DNA of 8,642 bases, from assembly GCA_023228725.1 (NCBI GenBank), contig JALOAQ010000116.1, forward strand, positions 1 to 8,642. Direction: 5' to 3'. Below are positions 1 to 6,750 of the stretch, piece by piece (positions within the stretch are counted from its first letter, which is position 1; every line of letters begins with the position of its first letter). The translations under genes were made by a program, and so were the position numbers. The notes under the pieces are model-generated. The model did no database searches, was not told the origin of the DNA, and worked only from the letters and a program-made list of their open reading frames with translations. Origin of the DNA: Bacteroidales bacterium. Lineage in GTDB: Bacteria; Bacteroidota; Bacteroidia; Bacteroidales; ML635J-15.

Positions 1-711
1 ACACTTCCATACACAGGCACTGGAGATTTTACTGTAAATGCTGGTTCATATTCTTATACAGTAACAGATGCCAATGGCTGTAGTTCTATAACAAGTGGTA
101 CAATTTCTCAACCTACAGAATTAATTGCCTCTTCCACATTTACTCCAATTTCTTGTAATGGTGGAAGTTCAACTGTAACAGTAAACGCAACAGGCGGAAC
201 ACTTCCATATACAGGAACTGGAGATTTTGTTGTAAATACTGGTTCATATTCTTACACAGTAACAGATGCCAATGGTTGTACTTCTATAACAAGTGGCACA
301 ATTTCTCAACCAACAGAATTAATTACAAGTTCTACATTTACAGATATTTTATGTAATGGAGGAAATTCAACTGTAACAGTAAGTGCAAGTGGCGGAACAC
401 TTCCATATTCAGGTGTTGGAACATTTACAGAAACTGCCGGAACTTATTCTTACACAGTAACAGATGCAAATGGCTGTACTTCTGTAACAAGTGGCACAAT
501 TTCTCAACCAACAGAATTAATTGCCTCTTCCACATTTACACCAATTTCTTGTAATGGAGGAAATTCAACTGTAACAGTAAGTGCAACAGGCGGAACACTT
601 CCATACACAGGAATCGGAAATTTTATTGTAAATGCGGGAGATTATTCTTATACAGTAACCGATGCCAATGGCTGTAGTTCTGTAACAAGTGGCACTGTAA
701 CTCAGCCAGAA
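1..711 (+). repeat. 198-bp (66-codon) tandem repeat array, about 3.6 copies
   Basis: The units begin at 1, 199, 397 and 595, each with the codons for TLPY; the fourth breaks off near 711. The period is exactly 198 bases, so the reading frame is kept, and the SCNG cysteine codon recurs at 154, 352 and 550. The copies are close at DNA level. By hand count, copies 1 and 2 differ at about 10 of the first 120 bases, while copies 1 and 3 differ at about 5 of the last 78. The array is open at the left edge, so more copies probably lie upstream. Confidence 0.92.
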
Positions 712-2577
712 ATGATTGTGCTAACCGCTATCGTTGATGAAAATGTTTCATGTAATGGATTAGCAGATGGACAAGCTACAGCATCTGCAATAGGTGGCAC
801 AGAGCCTTATACTTATCATTGGGATAATCCTAGCTCAAGTTATGGAAGTACTGTAAGTCAACTGCCTGCGGGCAACTGGACTGTGCAACTAACAGATAAT
901 AATGGCTGTACTGCCGAAAGAACTATTAGTATTACTGAACCGCTAGTGCTATCAGTAAATATAAATGCAAATAATATTTTATGTTTTGGCGAAAATACAG
1001 GTTCGGCAACGGCTATTGTCTCTGGTGGAACTTATCCATATTATTATAATTGGAGTTCTGGGCAAAATTCCGCCAGTATTTCTAATTTAAGTGCAGGGCC
1101 TTACTCACTTACTGTTACAGACGCGAATAATTGTCAAACTATTGGTAATATAAGTCTAAGCCAAGCAACAGAATTAAATGTATTTTTAACATCTAGTCCT
1201 GCAACTTGCGGTGGGCAAGGTGGAAGTATTGTGGCTTCAGTTGTTGGAGGTAGTCCAAACTATCAATTTGCTTGGTCAAATGGAGGTAATCAAAATAATA
1301 TTCAAAACCTAAATCCTGGAAATTACAATGTTATTGTTAGTGACTCTCACGGATGCTCTAAATCACAAAGCATAGACGTTGATATAGTAGGAAGTATAAA
1401 TGCAGAAATAAATGTTATTAGCCCAATTAGTTGTTATGGAAATCAAGACGGAGCTTTACAAGCTATTTCTAGTAATGGTAAAACTCCTTTAAGTTTTGAA
1501 TGGAATACCGGAGCAACAAGCTCTACAATTACAAATATTGGAAATGGTATGTATAATGTTATAATTACTGACGATTGGGGATGTATGGGTAATACGAATT
1601 ATGTTTTGATTGAGCCAACGTCTATAGTTGTACATGAAAATATTCAAAATACTAGTTGTTATGGAATGAATGACGGGTCTATTAGCATACAGGCCTCTGG
1701 TGGAACACAACCTTATACTTATTTATGGTCTAATGCACAAACCACCTCTTCAATTTCTAATCTAATTGCAGGAAATTATTCATTAACAGTTTATGACAGT
1801 TCAGCTTGCAGTATTATCGAAACTTATGAACTTAGCCAACCTGATAAATTAAATATTAGTTTAGATATAAAACAAATTAGCTGTTATGGGTTTAATGATG
1901 GAGCAGTTAAAATAAATGCTAGTGGTGGAACTCAACCATATGCTTACAAATTAGAAAATCAAGACTTAATTTTGCTTGGTCAAATGATTTCGCCCTTAGG
2001 TTCAGGATTTTATACGGCTATTGTTAGTGATATAAATTCATGTTCAGATAGTGCTTTTGCTACGATTACCAGTCCAGCCGAATTAAAAGCCTCCTATTCG
2101 GCTGAAAGGCCAAGTTGTAATGGAGCAAAAGATGGATATATTGAAATTGCTGTAATTGGAGGTACAGAACCTTATTTATTTGAAACTAATAATGCTATTG
2201 TTGATATTCCATTGATTAGCGGACTTGGAGCAGGAACTTATATGGTAAATATCTCTGACGCTAATGATTGCAAGTTTGAATTTAAAGAAATATTTTTAGC
2301 ACAATCTGATATTGAATGTTTAAAAATTCCAAATGCTTTTACTCCTAATGGTGATGGTATTAACGACACTTGGAAAATTGAAAATATAGAAATGTTTTCC
2401 GGAGCAAGAATATTTGTTTATAACAGATGGGGACAAGAAATTTGGATGGGTTATCCTGGAGATGAATGGGACGGAAAATTTAATTCTAAGTTAGTGCCAA
2501 CAGGAGTTTATTTATATGTAATAGAATTGTATAATGGACACAAAGCTTATACTGGAACAGTTTCTGTAGTTTATTAA
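1..2577 (+). CDS. Giant SprB-repeat surface adhesin with T9SS type B sorting domain, 5'-partial
   Basis: The frame is open from base 1 to the TAA at 2575-2577, giving 858 visible residues. The ATG at 712 lies inside a repeat and is not the real start, which is off the left edge. Residues 1 to about 237 are 66-residue repeats (motifs SCNGG, GGTLPY, TVTDANGC). From there to about residue 773 come seven diverged repeats of 75-78 residues with the pattern S-C-x-G ... GGTxPY ... G-x-Y-x-x-x-V-x-D-x-x-x-C. Each unit has two cysteines, plausibly a disulfide. Residues about 774-858 form a gliding-motility-associated C-terminal domain (CHU_C type): FTPNGDGINDTW, VYNRWGQEIW, WDGKF and PTGVYLYVIE. Such domains direct export by the type IX system, so the product is probably exposed on or released from the outer surface, as SprB-like adhesins are. 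Ligand and total length are unknown. A hairpin terminator follows 33 bases after the stop. Confidence 0.93.
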   Translation, partial: TLPYTGTGDFTVNAGSYSYTVTDANGCSSITSGTISQPTELIASSTFTPISCNGGSSTVTVNATGGTLPYTGTGDFVVNTGSYSYTVTDANGCTSITSGTISQPTELITSSTFTDILCNGGNSTVTVSASGGTLPYSGVGTFTETAGTYSYTVTDANGCTSVTSGTISQPTELIASSTFTPISCNGGNSTVTVSATGGTLPYTGIGNFIVNAGDYSYTVTDANGCSSVTSGTVTQPEMIVLTAIVDENVSCNGLADGQATASAIGGTEPYTYHWDNPSSSYGSTVSQLPAGNWTVQLTDNNGCTAERTISITEPLVLSVNINANNILCFGENTGSATAIVSGGTYPYYYNWSSGQNSASISNLSAGPYSLTVTDANNCQTIGNISLSQATELNVFLTSSPATCGGQGGSIVASVVGGSPNYQFAWSNGGNQNNIQNLNPGNYNVIVSDSHGCSKSQSIDVDIVGSINAEINVISPISCYGNQDGALQAISSNGKTPLSFEWNTGATSSTITNIGNGMYNVIITDDWGCMGNTNYVLIEPTSIVVHENIQNTSCYGMNDGSISIQASGGTQPYTYLWSNAQTTSSISNLIAGNYSLTVYDSSACSIIETYELSQPDKLNISLDIKQISCYGFNDGAVKINASGGTQPYAYKLENQDLILLGQMISPLGSGFYTAIVSDINSCSDSAFATITSPAELKASYSAERPSCNGAKDGYIEIAVIGGTEPYLFETNNAIVDIPLISGLGAGTYMVNISDANDCKFEFKEIFLAQSDIECLKIPNAFTPNGDGINDTWKIENIEMFSGARIFVYNRWGQEIWMGYPGDEWDGKFNSKLVPTGVYLYVIELYNGHKAYTGTVSVVY
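712..2310 (+). repeat. Seven diverged 75-78-residue SprB-like repeats
   Basis: The first cysteine codon of each unit lies at 751, 982, 1207, 1432, 1657, 1882 and 2116. The spacings are 77, 75, 75, 75, 75 and 78 codons. The units share the S-C-x-G start, a GG(T/S)xP(Y/N) turn, often followed by an aromatic plus W-S/N, then AGxY...VxD...C. At DNA level they are strongly diverged, unlike the upstream 198-bp array, which points to an older set of repeats. They match what is known of SprB repeats. Confidence 0.85.
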
Positions 2578-2610
2578 TGCAAATTCAGTTTTATAATATG
2601 ATATAATTAA

Positions 2611-2644
2611 AAAAAACGGGTTAACAAATGTTAGCCCGTTTTTT
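2611..2644 (+). terminator. Intrinsic terminator between convergent genes
   Basis: The arms AAAAAACGGGTTAAC (2611-2625) and GTTAGCCCGTTTTTT (2630-2644) pair around an AAAT loop. On the + strand the stem is continuous with one G-U wobble and is followed by a T run. On the - strand the same position is a C-A mismatch, but the hairpin is still flanked by T residues. It should therefore end the adhesin transcript well and may also end the tryptophanase transcript coming from the other side. Confidence 0.88.
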
Positions 2645-2662
2645 ATTATGAAAAAAATAATA

Positions 2663-4042
2663 CTAAGATTTTTTTAACTCAACAGTAAAATGACGCATAA
2701 TAGGAGCTTCCCATGTTATATCATAGCCCGAAGTAATTTCATTACGTCTATCGTAAACATTTTTAAGTGCTGCTGCGATATAGTCCATATGATTATTTGT
2801 GTATGAACGTCTGGCAACAGCCAATCTTAAAAGCTCTAGTTTTGGAAAACGGTTTTCGCGAGTAACAGGATCTCTGTCTGCAAGGATAGCGCCTATTTCA
2901 ACACCACGAATACCGCCTTCAATATAAAGCTCTATTCCCAAACTTTGTGCTCTAAACTGCTCTTTTGGGACCTTTGGTAGAATTTTGTTTGCATCAACAA
3001 AAATTGCATGTCCACCAATTGGATATTGAATAGGAACTCCATACTCAATAAGTTTATTTCCTAAATATTCAACTTGTTTAATTCTTGTTTCTAAATAATC
3101 AAACTCTGTACTTTCGTCTAAACCAACAGCCAAAGCAGCCATGTCTCTTCCTGCCATTCCGCCATAAGTTACAAAACCTTCAAACATAATATTAAAAGTA
3201 CAAGCTTGACGATAAATTTCCTCGCTATTAAAACCAATAAAACCACCAATATTTACAAGTCCGTCTTTTTTAGAACTCATAGTTGCCATATCGGAATATT
3301 TGTACATTTCTGCAACAATTTCCTTAATTGTCCAATCTTTATATGCCTCTTCCCTTAGTTTTATAAAATAAGCGTTTTCAGCAAAGCGAGCCGAGTCGTA
3401 TAGCACAGGAATGCCATATTTTTTGCTTAAATTATAAACTGCTTTCATATTTGCAATAGAAACAGGCTGTCCACCAGAAGTATTACATGTTACAGTTACA
3501 ACAACACAAGGAATTTGATCTTTGGGATATTTTTTATAAACATTTTCTAATTTTTGCAAATCTAAATTGCCTTTAAAAGGATGGTCTAAAGTAGTGTCAA
3601 AAGCTTCGTCAATAGTACAATCTATAGCAGTTGCCTTACGATATTCAATATGCCCTTTTGTCGTATCAAAATGAGAGTTTCCTGGAACAATCATTCCTTC
3701 TTTGTTTATTAAAACTGAAAATAAAACATTTTCGGCTGCACGACCTTGGTGAGTAGGAAGCATAAAGTCGTAGCCCATAAGTTGTTTTATCCTGTCTTTT
3801 AGTTCAAAATAACTACGAGAGCCAGCATAAGCTTCGTCTCCAAGCATAATTGCTGCCCACTGACGGTCGCTCATAGCTCCTGTACCGCTGTCGGTAAGCA
3901 TATCAATATAAACCTGATCGCTTGTAAGTTTAAATAAATTATATTTTGCCTCTTTTATCCATTGAGCTCTTTCTTCTTTTGTTGTACGTTTTATTGGCTC
4001 AATCATTTTAATTCTATAAGGTTCTGCAAATGGTAATTCCAT
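2663..4042 (-). CDS. tnaA: Tryptophanase (tryptophan indole-lyase)
   Basis: A PLP-dependent beta-eliminating lyase that splits L-tryptophan into indole, pyruvate and ammonia in the cytoplasm. The 459-residue length fits the family (E. coli TnaA has 471). Visible fold-type I features are THQGR (97-101, cofactor phosphate site), GDEAY (Tyr72), YDSARF (Asp216 and Arg219) and SSKKD (256-260), where Lys259 should hold PLP. Three positions separate it from tyrosine phenol-lyase. Ile383 in RGVEIG stands where the phenol-lyase has the phenol-binding Arg. His451 in RHFT matches E. coli His463, where the phenol-lyase has Phe. Asp126 in FDTTKGH matches E. coli Asp137. The start gives MELPFAEPYRIK, which aligns with the family N-terminus. 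No tryptophan permease gene lies beside it in the window. A consensus promoter and a leader of about 155 nt with a small ORF lie upstream. Confidence 0.96.
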   Translation of the reverse strand: MELPFAEPYRIKMIEPIKRTTKEERAQWIKEAKYNLFKLTSDQVYIDMLTDSGTGAMSDRQWAAIMLGDEAYAGSRSYFELKDRIKQLMGYDFMLPTHQGRAAENVLFSVLINKEGMIVPGNSHFDTTKGHIEYRKATAIDCTIDEAFDTTLDHPFKGNLDLQKLENVYKKYPKDQIPCVVVTVTCNTSGGQPVSIANMKAVYNLSKKYGIPVLYDSARFAENAYFIKLREEAYKDWTIKEIVAEMYKYSDMATMSSKKDGLVNIGGFIGFNSEEIYRQACTFNIMFEGFVTYGGMAGRDMAALAVGLDESTEFDYLETRIKQVEYLGNKLIEYGVPIQYPIGGHAIFVDANKILPKVPKEQFRAQSLGIELYIEGGIRGVEIGAILADRDPVTRENRFPKLELLRLAVARRSYTNNHMDYIAAALKNVYDRRNEITSGYDITWEAPIMRHFTVELKKS

Positions 4043-4114
4043 AATTCAATTTTTTTTAAAATTAATAAATAAAATAATAATGTGATTTCTGATTTTGCCC
4101 TAATGAGCGTATGG

Positions 4115-4189
4115 CTAATACGAATCTCGTTTCTTAATGTTTAAGAAAATAAAATTTGCAAGAATTGACATAAGTTTAATTTCCAGCAT
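4115..4189 (-). CDS. Possible 24-codon upstream ORF in the tryptophanase leader
   Basis: An ATG at 4189 opens 24 codons to a TAG at 4115-4117. The product begins MLEIKLMSI and ends NIKKRDSY, with an inner ATG at 4171 that would give 18 residues. It lies about 10 nt inside the transcript predicted from the promoter at 4205-4236 and ends 72 nt before the tryptophanase ATG. In E. coli a 24-residue leader peptide, TnaC, controls tnaA, but it needs a Trp and a terminal Pro. This ORF has neither, so it is not a canonical TnaC. An ORF of this size can occur by chance in AT-rich DNA, so coding is unproven. Confidence 0.25.
   Translation of the reverse strand: MLEIKLMSILANFIFLNIKKRDSY
4130..4148. promoter_or_regulatory. 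8-bp perfect dyad in the tryptophanase leader
   Basis: TTTCTTAA (4130-4137) and TTAAGAAA (4141-4148) are exact inverted repeats around TGT. The dyad lies downstream of the predicted tryptophanase start point and inside the small upstream ORF, so it could be a regulator's site or an RNA hairpin. A second, weaker inverted repeat, CGTAT/ATACG (4108-4112 and 4118-4122), spans the stop codon of that ORF. Neither has a following T run on the - strand that would make a standard terminator. The role is inferred from position only. Confidence 0.35.
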
Positions 4190-4204
4190 AAATTTTAATT
4201 TTAG

Positions 4205-4236
4205 CAAATTTATAAAATACAAAATAAATATGCAAA
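4205..4236 (-). promoter_or_regulatory. Promoter for tryptophanase (Bacteroidota -33/-7 type)
   Basis: Read on the - strand, TTTG (4236-4233), a 20-nt spacer and TAAATTTG (4212-4205) match the Bacteroidota consensus TTTG ... TAnnTTTG. Transcription should start near 4199, leaving a leader of about 155 nt before the ATG at 4042. No Shine-Dalgarno sequence precedes that ATG, which is usual in this phylum. Confidence 0.6.
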
Positions 4237-4326
4237 CGTAAAAGTTTAAAAAATATATTGACTTGTTATCTAACATAAATTTTTTAAATAAATAAAATTT
4301 AAAATTTATACTTTAAATAACATAGC

Positions 4327-4359
4327 TTGTATAAAATCTCATAAAATATAATAACTTTG
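4327..4359 (+). promoter_or_regulatory. Promoter for the lipoprotein gene (Bacteroidota type)
   Basis: TTG at 4327-4329 and a full TAACTTTG (TAnnTTTG) at 4352-4359 are separated by 22 nt. The predicted start near 4365 leaves a leader of under 20 nt before the ATG at 4383. With the oppositely oriented promoter at 4205-4236, this makes the region a divergent control region with about 90 bases between the -33 elements. Confidence 0.55.
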
Positions 4360-4382
4360 TAAAAGTAAAATTTTTACTAAAT

Positions 4383-4997
4383 ATGAGACGGATATTTTTT
4401 TTAAATGTTATAATTTTACTCCTGTTCTCCTGTAATAACTTTGTTGAAAAGCCAATAGAGAATAAGAATAATTATTCTGAAAATGAAGATATCTCTTTGC
4501 TAAAATTAAAAAATGAAGATAGTTTAGATTTAAAAACTATAAGAAACGACTATTTTGAAGAGCCTGTAATTCAAAGTTATAGAAAAGAGTCTGATACCTT
4601 AGTAATATCCGAAGATTGTGTGATTTTTCTTTGGCCAGATAGTTTAGAAATAGAAAACCTTAAAATTACCAAGCCAAATTCTTATTTGCAAATTTTAGAA
4701 GAAATGATTTCTTCAGCATCAGAAGTTGCACTAAGTTTAGACGCTGTAAACATAAAAAACTATTTTAGCGATAAAGAAGTGTTACTAATTAAAAATATTG
4801 ATAGCCAAGAAATTATACATAGAAAAAAAGTGAATTTTAATATGGTTGTTTTTAAATATGGAGAAAAAGCTATTTTTTGCAATACCTTTGATTATGATAA
4901 AGATTCTTGTGCAAATATTTTTAATAATTCTGAAATTCTAATTGATTTAGATAGTATAGATAATGAGGAAGCTAATGAGAGTAATAAACAAAATTAA
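4383..4997 (+). CDS. Predicted lipoprotein of unknown function
   Basis: The 204-residue product starts with a lipoprotein signal: two arginines, a hydrophobic stretch (residues 4-15) and a LFSC lipobox, so lipid attachment is expected at Cys17. The mature part begins with a polar, acidic, Asn-rich linker (about 18-60). A mixed alpha/beta-looking region follows to about residue 190, with three more cysteines (79, 166, 176), then an acidic Asn-rich tail. No family motif is recognisable to me, and function is unknown. A clear acidic export signal directly after the Cys, as on surface lipoproteins of this phylum, is not obvious, so it may face the periplasm. The gene has its own promoter at 4327-4359 and is divergent from tryptophanase. 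Its TAA overlaps the stop of the opposing glycosyltransferase gene by four bases, and no terminator lies between them. Confidence 0.85.
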   Translation: MRRIFFLNVIILLLFSCNNFVEKPIENKNNYSENEDISLLKLKNEDSLDLKTIRNDYFEEPVIQSYRKESDTLVISEDCVIFLWPDSLEIENLKITKPNSYLQILEEMISSASEVALSLDAVNIKNYFSDKEVLLIKNIDSQEIIHRKKVNFNMVVFKYGEKAIFCNTFDYDKDSCANIFNNSEILIDLDSIDNEEANESNKQN

Positions 4998-6151
4998 TTT
5001 TGTATTAAACTCAGTAAATCTGTTTCATATTCCTTAATTATTTTATCCCATTCATATAATTTATGGTATTTTTGTAAGTCTTCAATTGGTATAAAATAAT
5101 TATTTAAAAACTTTGTATTATAAAAATTTAAAATTTTAGATGCTATATCTTTAGGATTTCGTTTTTCTATAAAATTGCCATTATAGTTTTCTATAATCAA
5201 ACTTTTGTTATTGCTAACTTCAGTTGCAATAAGATATTGCCCACATGCCAATGCTTCTAAACTTGCTATACTCATGCCTTCGTTTAATGATGGCAATACG
5301 GTAATTGAGGCTGATTGATACTGATATAGCATTTCCTCTTTGCTTAGCCATAGTTTAAATTCTACAAAATTTTCTAAATTATTACGTTTAGTAAATTTCT
5401 CCATTTTATTACGCAAAACACCGTCTCCTAAAATAAGTACTTTAAACTCAGAAATTTCATCTTTTATAATATTAATTGCTCTTAAAAAAGTCATTGGGTC
5501 TTTTTGTTTTACTAAACGTCCGGGAAAAATAATTGTAAATTGCTTTTTTCTTAAACTATAATTAGGACTAAATACATTGGAATTCCAACCGTTATAAATT
5601 ATTTTATTTTTATTTGAAAATTTATGGCCCAAAAAAGCATCTATATTGGTTTTCATGTCTGAAGATTGTATATAGTTACGCTTTGAATTTGAGCAAATGG
5701 TTTTTATCCAGTGATAAGTTAAAGCATGATACCACATCATCTCTTCAGGCATAAACCATGGAATATCATGCCCGTGCGACATTACAACATAGGCTAAATT
5801 AAATTTTATTTTTAAATTATAAGCAACTTCTCCACCAGGTAATGAGAAATTTGCAAAACATAAATCATATTTATTTGATATTAGATGTTTTCTTAAAAAT
5901 GATTTGGCATAAGACATCCAGCTAAGCATTTCGCGGGGGTTTGACTTAAATAAATATTTTCTTTTTGATTTTAACCTAATTATTTTTAAATTTTCATTAA
6001 TAATCTGAACTTCGTTTTCTCCTTTAAACCAAGTTGTTACAACACATATATTATGACCAAGCTTAGCTAATCCTTCGGCTATATTTTGCGTAATCACACC
6101 AGCACCTCCACCCAAAGGCGGGTATTCATAGTTTAAAATCAATAATTTCAT
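4994..6151 (-). CDS. GT4-type glycosyltransferase (GT-B fold)
   Basis: This 385-residue protein transfers a sugar from a nucleotide-sugar donor, probably at the cytoplasmic face of the inner membrane in polysaccharide or glycolipid synthesis. The acceptor-side N-terminal domain has the glycine-rich NYEYPPLGGGAG (7-18), the common AEGLAKLGH segment (25-33) and SHGHD (125-129). The donor domain begins near FPGRLVKQKDP (209-219), has LILGDG (239-244), and carries the EX7E motif as Glu291 and Glu299 in EGMSIASLEALACG. Length and order of motifs are normal for GT4, and there is no signal peptide. It lies 28 nt downstream of the receiver-protein gene on the same strand, so the two may be cotranscribed. 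No other glycan genes are in the window, so the sugar and acceptor are not identifiable. Its stop overlaps that of the convergent lipoprotein gene. Confidence 0.92.
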   Translation of the reverse strand: MKLLILNYEYPPLGGGAGVITQNIAEGLAKLGHNICVVTTWFKGENEVQIINENLKIIRLKSKRKYLFKSNPREMLSWMSYAKSFLRKHLISNKYDLCFANFSLPGGEVAYNLKIKFNLAYVVMSHGHDIPWFMPEEMMWYHALTYHWIKTICSNSKRNYIQSSDMKTNIDAFLGHKFSNKNKIIYNGWNSNVFSPNYSLRKKQFTIIFPGRLVKQKDPMTFLRAINIIKDEISEFKVLILGDGVLRNKMEKFTKRNNLENFVEFKLWLSKEEMLYQYQSASITVLPSLNEGMSIASLEALACGQYLIATEVSNNKSLIIENYNGNFIEKRNPKDIASKILNFYNTKFLNNYFIPIEDLQKYHKLYEWDKIIKEYETDLLSLIQN

Positions 6152-6179
6152 AAAACCAAAGGTAATGAAATTTATTAGA

Positions 6180-6548
6180 TTATTCTGAAATTTTTAAAAG
6201 CTTTTGGGTTTTTGCTAAAAGCTCATCTTCTTTTATTGGTTTTGAAATAAAATCGTCGCAACCAGCAGATAAAACCTTGGTTAAGTCTTCTTTAAATGCA
6301 TGTGCTGTTTGTGCTAATATTGGAATTTGAGAATTAATTTTTCTTATTTCTTTTGTGGCTTCATAGCCACTCATAATTGGCATTTCCATATCCATCAAAA
6401 CTATATCAATCTTGTCTTCATTTTGTTTAAATATTTCTAAAGCCTCTAATCCATTTTTGGCAAATAAAATTTCAAACTTAGAAGCATCAAACATTTCTTG
6501 ATAAAAATAATGATTTATTACTTCATCATCTGCTATTAATATATTCAT
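6180..6548 (-). CDS. Stand-alone response-regulator receiver protein
   Basis: A single CheY-like receiver domain of 122 residues with no output domain. Counting from the ATG at 6548, the acidic pocket is Asp7-Asp8 (with Glu9), the phosphoacceptor is Asp53 in LMDMEMP, the switch Thr is Thr81 in TAHA, and the conserved Lys is Lys103 in SKP. All catalytic positions are present, so it should be phosphorylated. An upstream TTG at 6560 would add four residues (MVKI), but the ATG gives the normal receiver start MNILIADDE, so I use 6548. Sequences with DMEMPxMxGYEAT are typical of receivers attached to or served by hybrid histidine kinases, but no kinase is in the window. It probably acts by protein-protein contact. 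It is followed after 28 nt by the glycosyltransferase gene, a possible cotranscript. Confidence 0.93.
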   Translation of the reverse strand: MNILIADDEVINHYFYQEMFDASKFEILFAKNGLEALEIFKQNEDKIDIVLMDMEMPIMSGYEATKEIRKINSQIPILAQTAHAFKEDLTKVLSAGCDDFISKPIKEDELLAKTQKLLKISE

Positions 6549-6610
6549 AATTTTAACCAATTTTAACTAATCTATATTTTGTGTAAATATAATATATATT
6601 CTACAATATA

Positions 6611-6618
6611 CAAATATA
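6611..6618 (-). promoter_or_regulatory. Possible -7 element for the receiver gene
   Basis: On the - strand TATATTTG fits TAnnTTTG and lies about 60 nt before the ATG at 6548. No TTTG at the right distance upstream is present (the nearest, TTG at 6653-6651, is too far). In such AT-rich DNA this single match is weak. Confidence 0.3.
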
Positions 6619-6750
6619 ATTATAAATATTTTAATGTTTAAAAATAATAGCAATATTTTAAAAAATATAATAATTGTAAATCAATCTCTTAATTTAGATA
6701 AGTAATATGCATAAAACGATAACATTCAGATATTTTTGTTTAAAGTTTTA

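Noticed and set aside
1..711. CRISPR array or mobile-element repeats
   Set aside because: The repeats are 198 bp, directly adjacent without spacers, in frame and coding; this is a protein repeat array.
712..714. ATG as the start of the adhesin gene
   Set aside because: The same frame is open and filled with in-register repeats from base 1, so this Met is internal and the gene is 5'-truncated by the window.
1489..1710. 73-codon frame on the - strand within the adhesin
   Set aside because: It is antisense to the repeat coding region, has no promoter or family features, and follows from the repeat composition.
2663..4042. Tyrosine phenol-lyase as the identity of the PLP lyase
   Set aside because: The phenol-binding Arg is replaced by Ile383, and His451 and Asp126 match the tryptophanase-specific residues.
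5340..5561. 73-codon frame on the + strand within the glycosyltransferase
   Set aside because: It is antisense to conserved donor-domain coding sequence, with no independent support.
6157..6164. TACCTTTG on the - strand just before the glycosyltransferase as its own promoter
   Set aside because: It matches TAnnTTTG, but it would start the RNA at the ATG itself and has no -33 element at the right distance; read-through from the receiver gene is simpler.
6634..6705. 23-codon + strand ORF in the spacer between the receiver and the permease
   Set aside because: Very AT-rich, Asn/Ile/Lys-dominated, with no promoter; such ORFs are expected by chance. No hairpin terminator or RNA gene is seen in 6549-6750 either.
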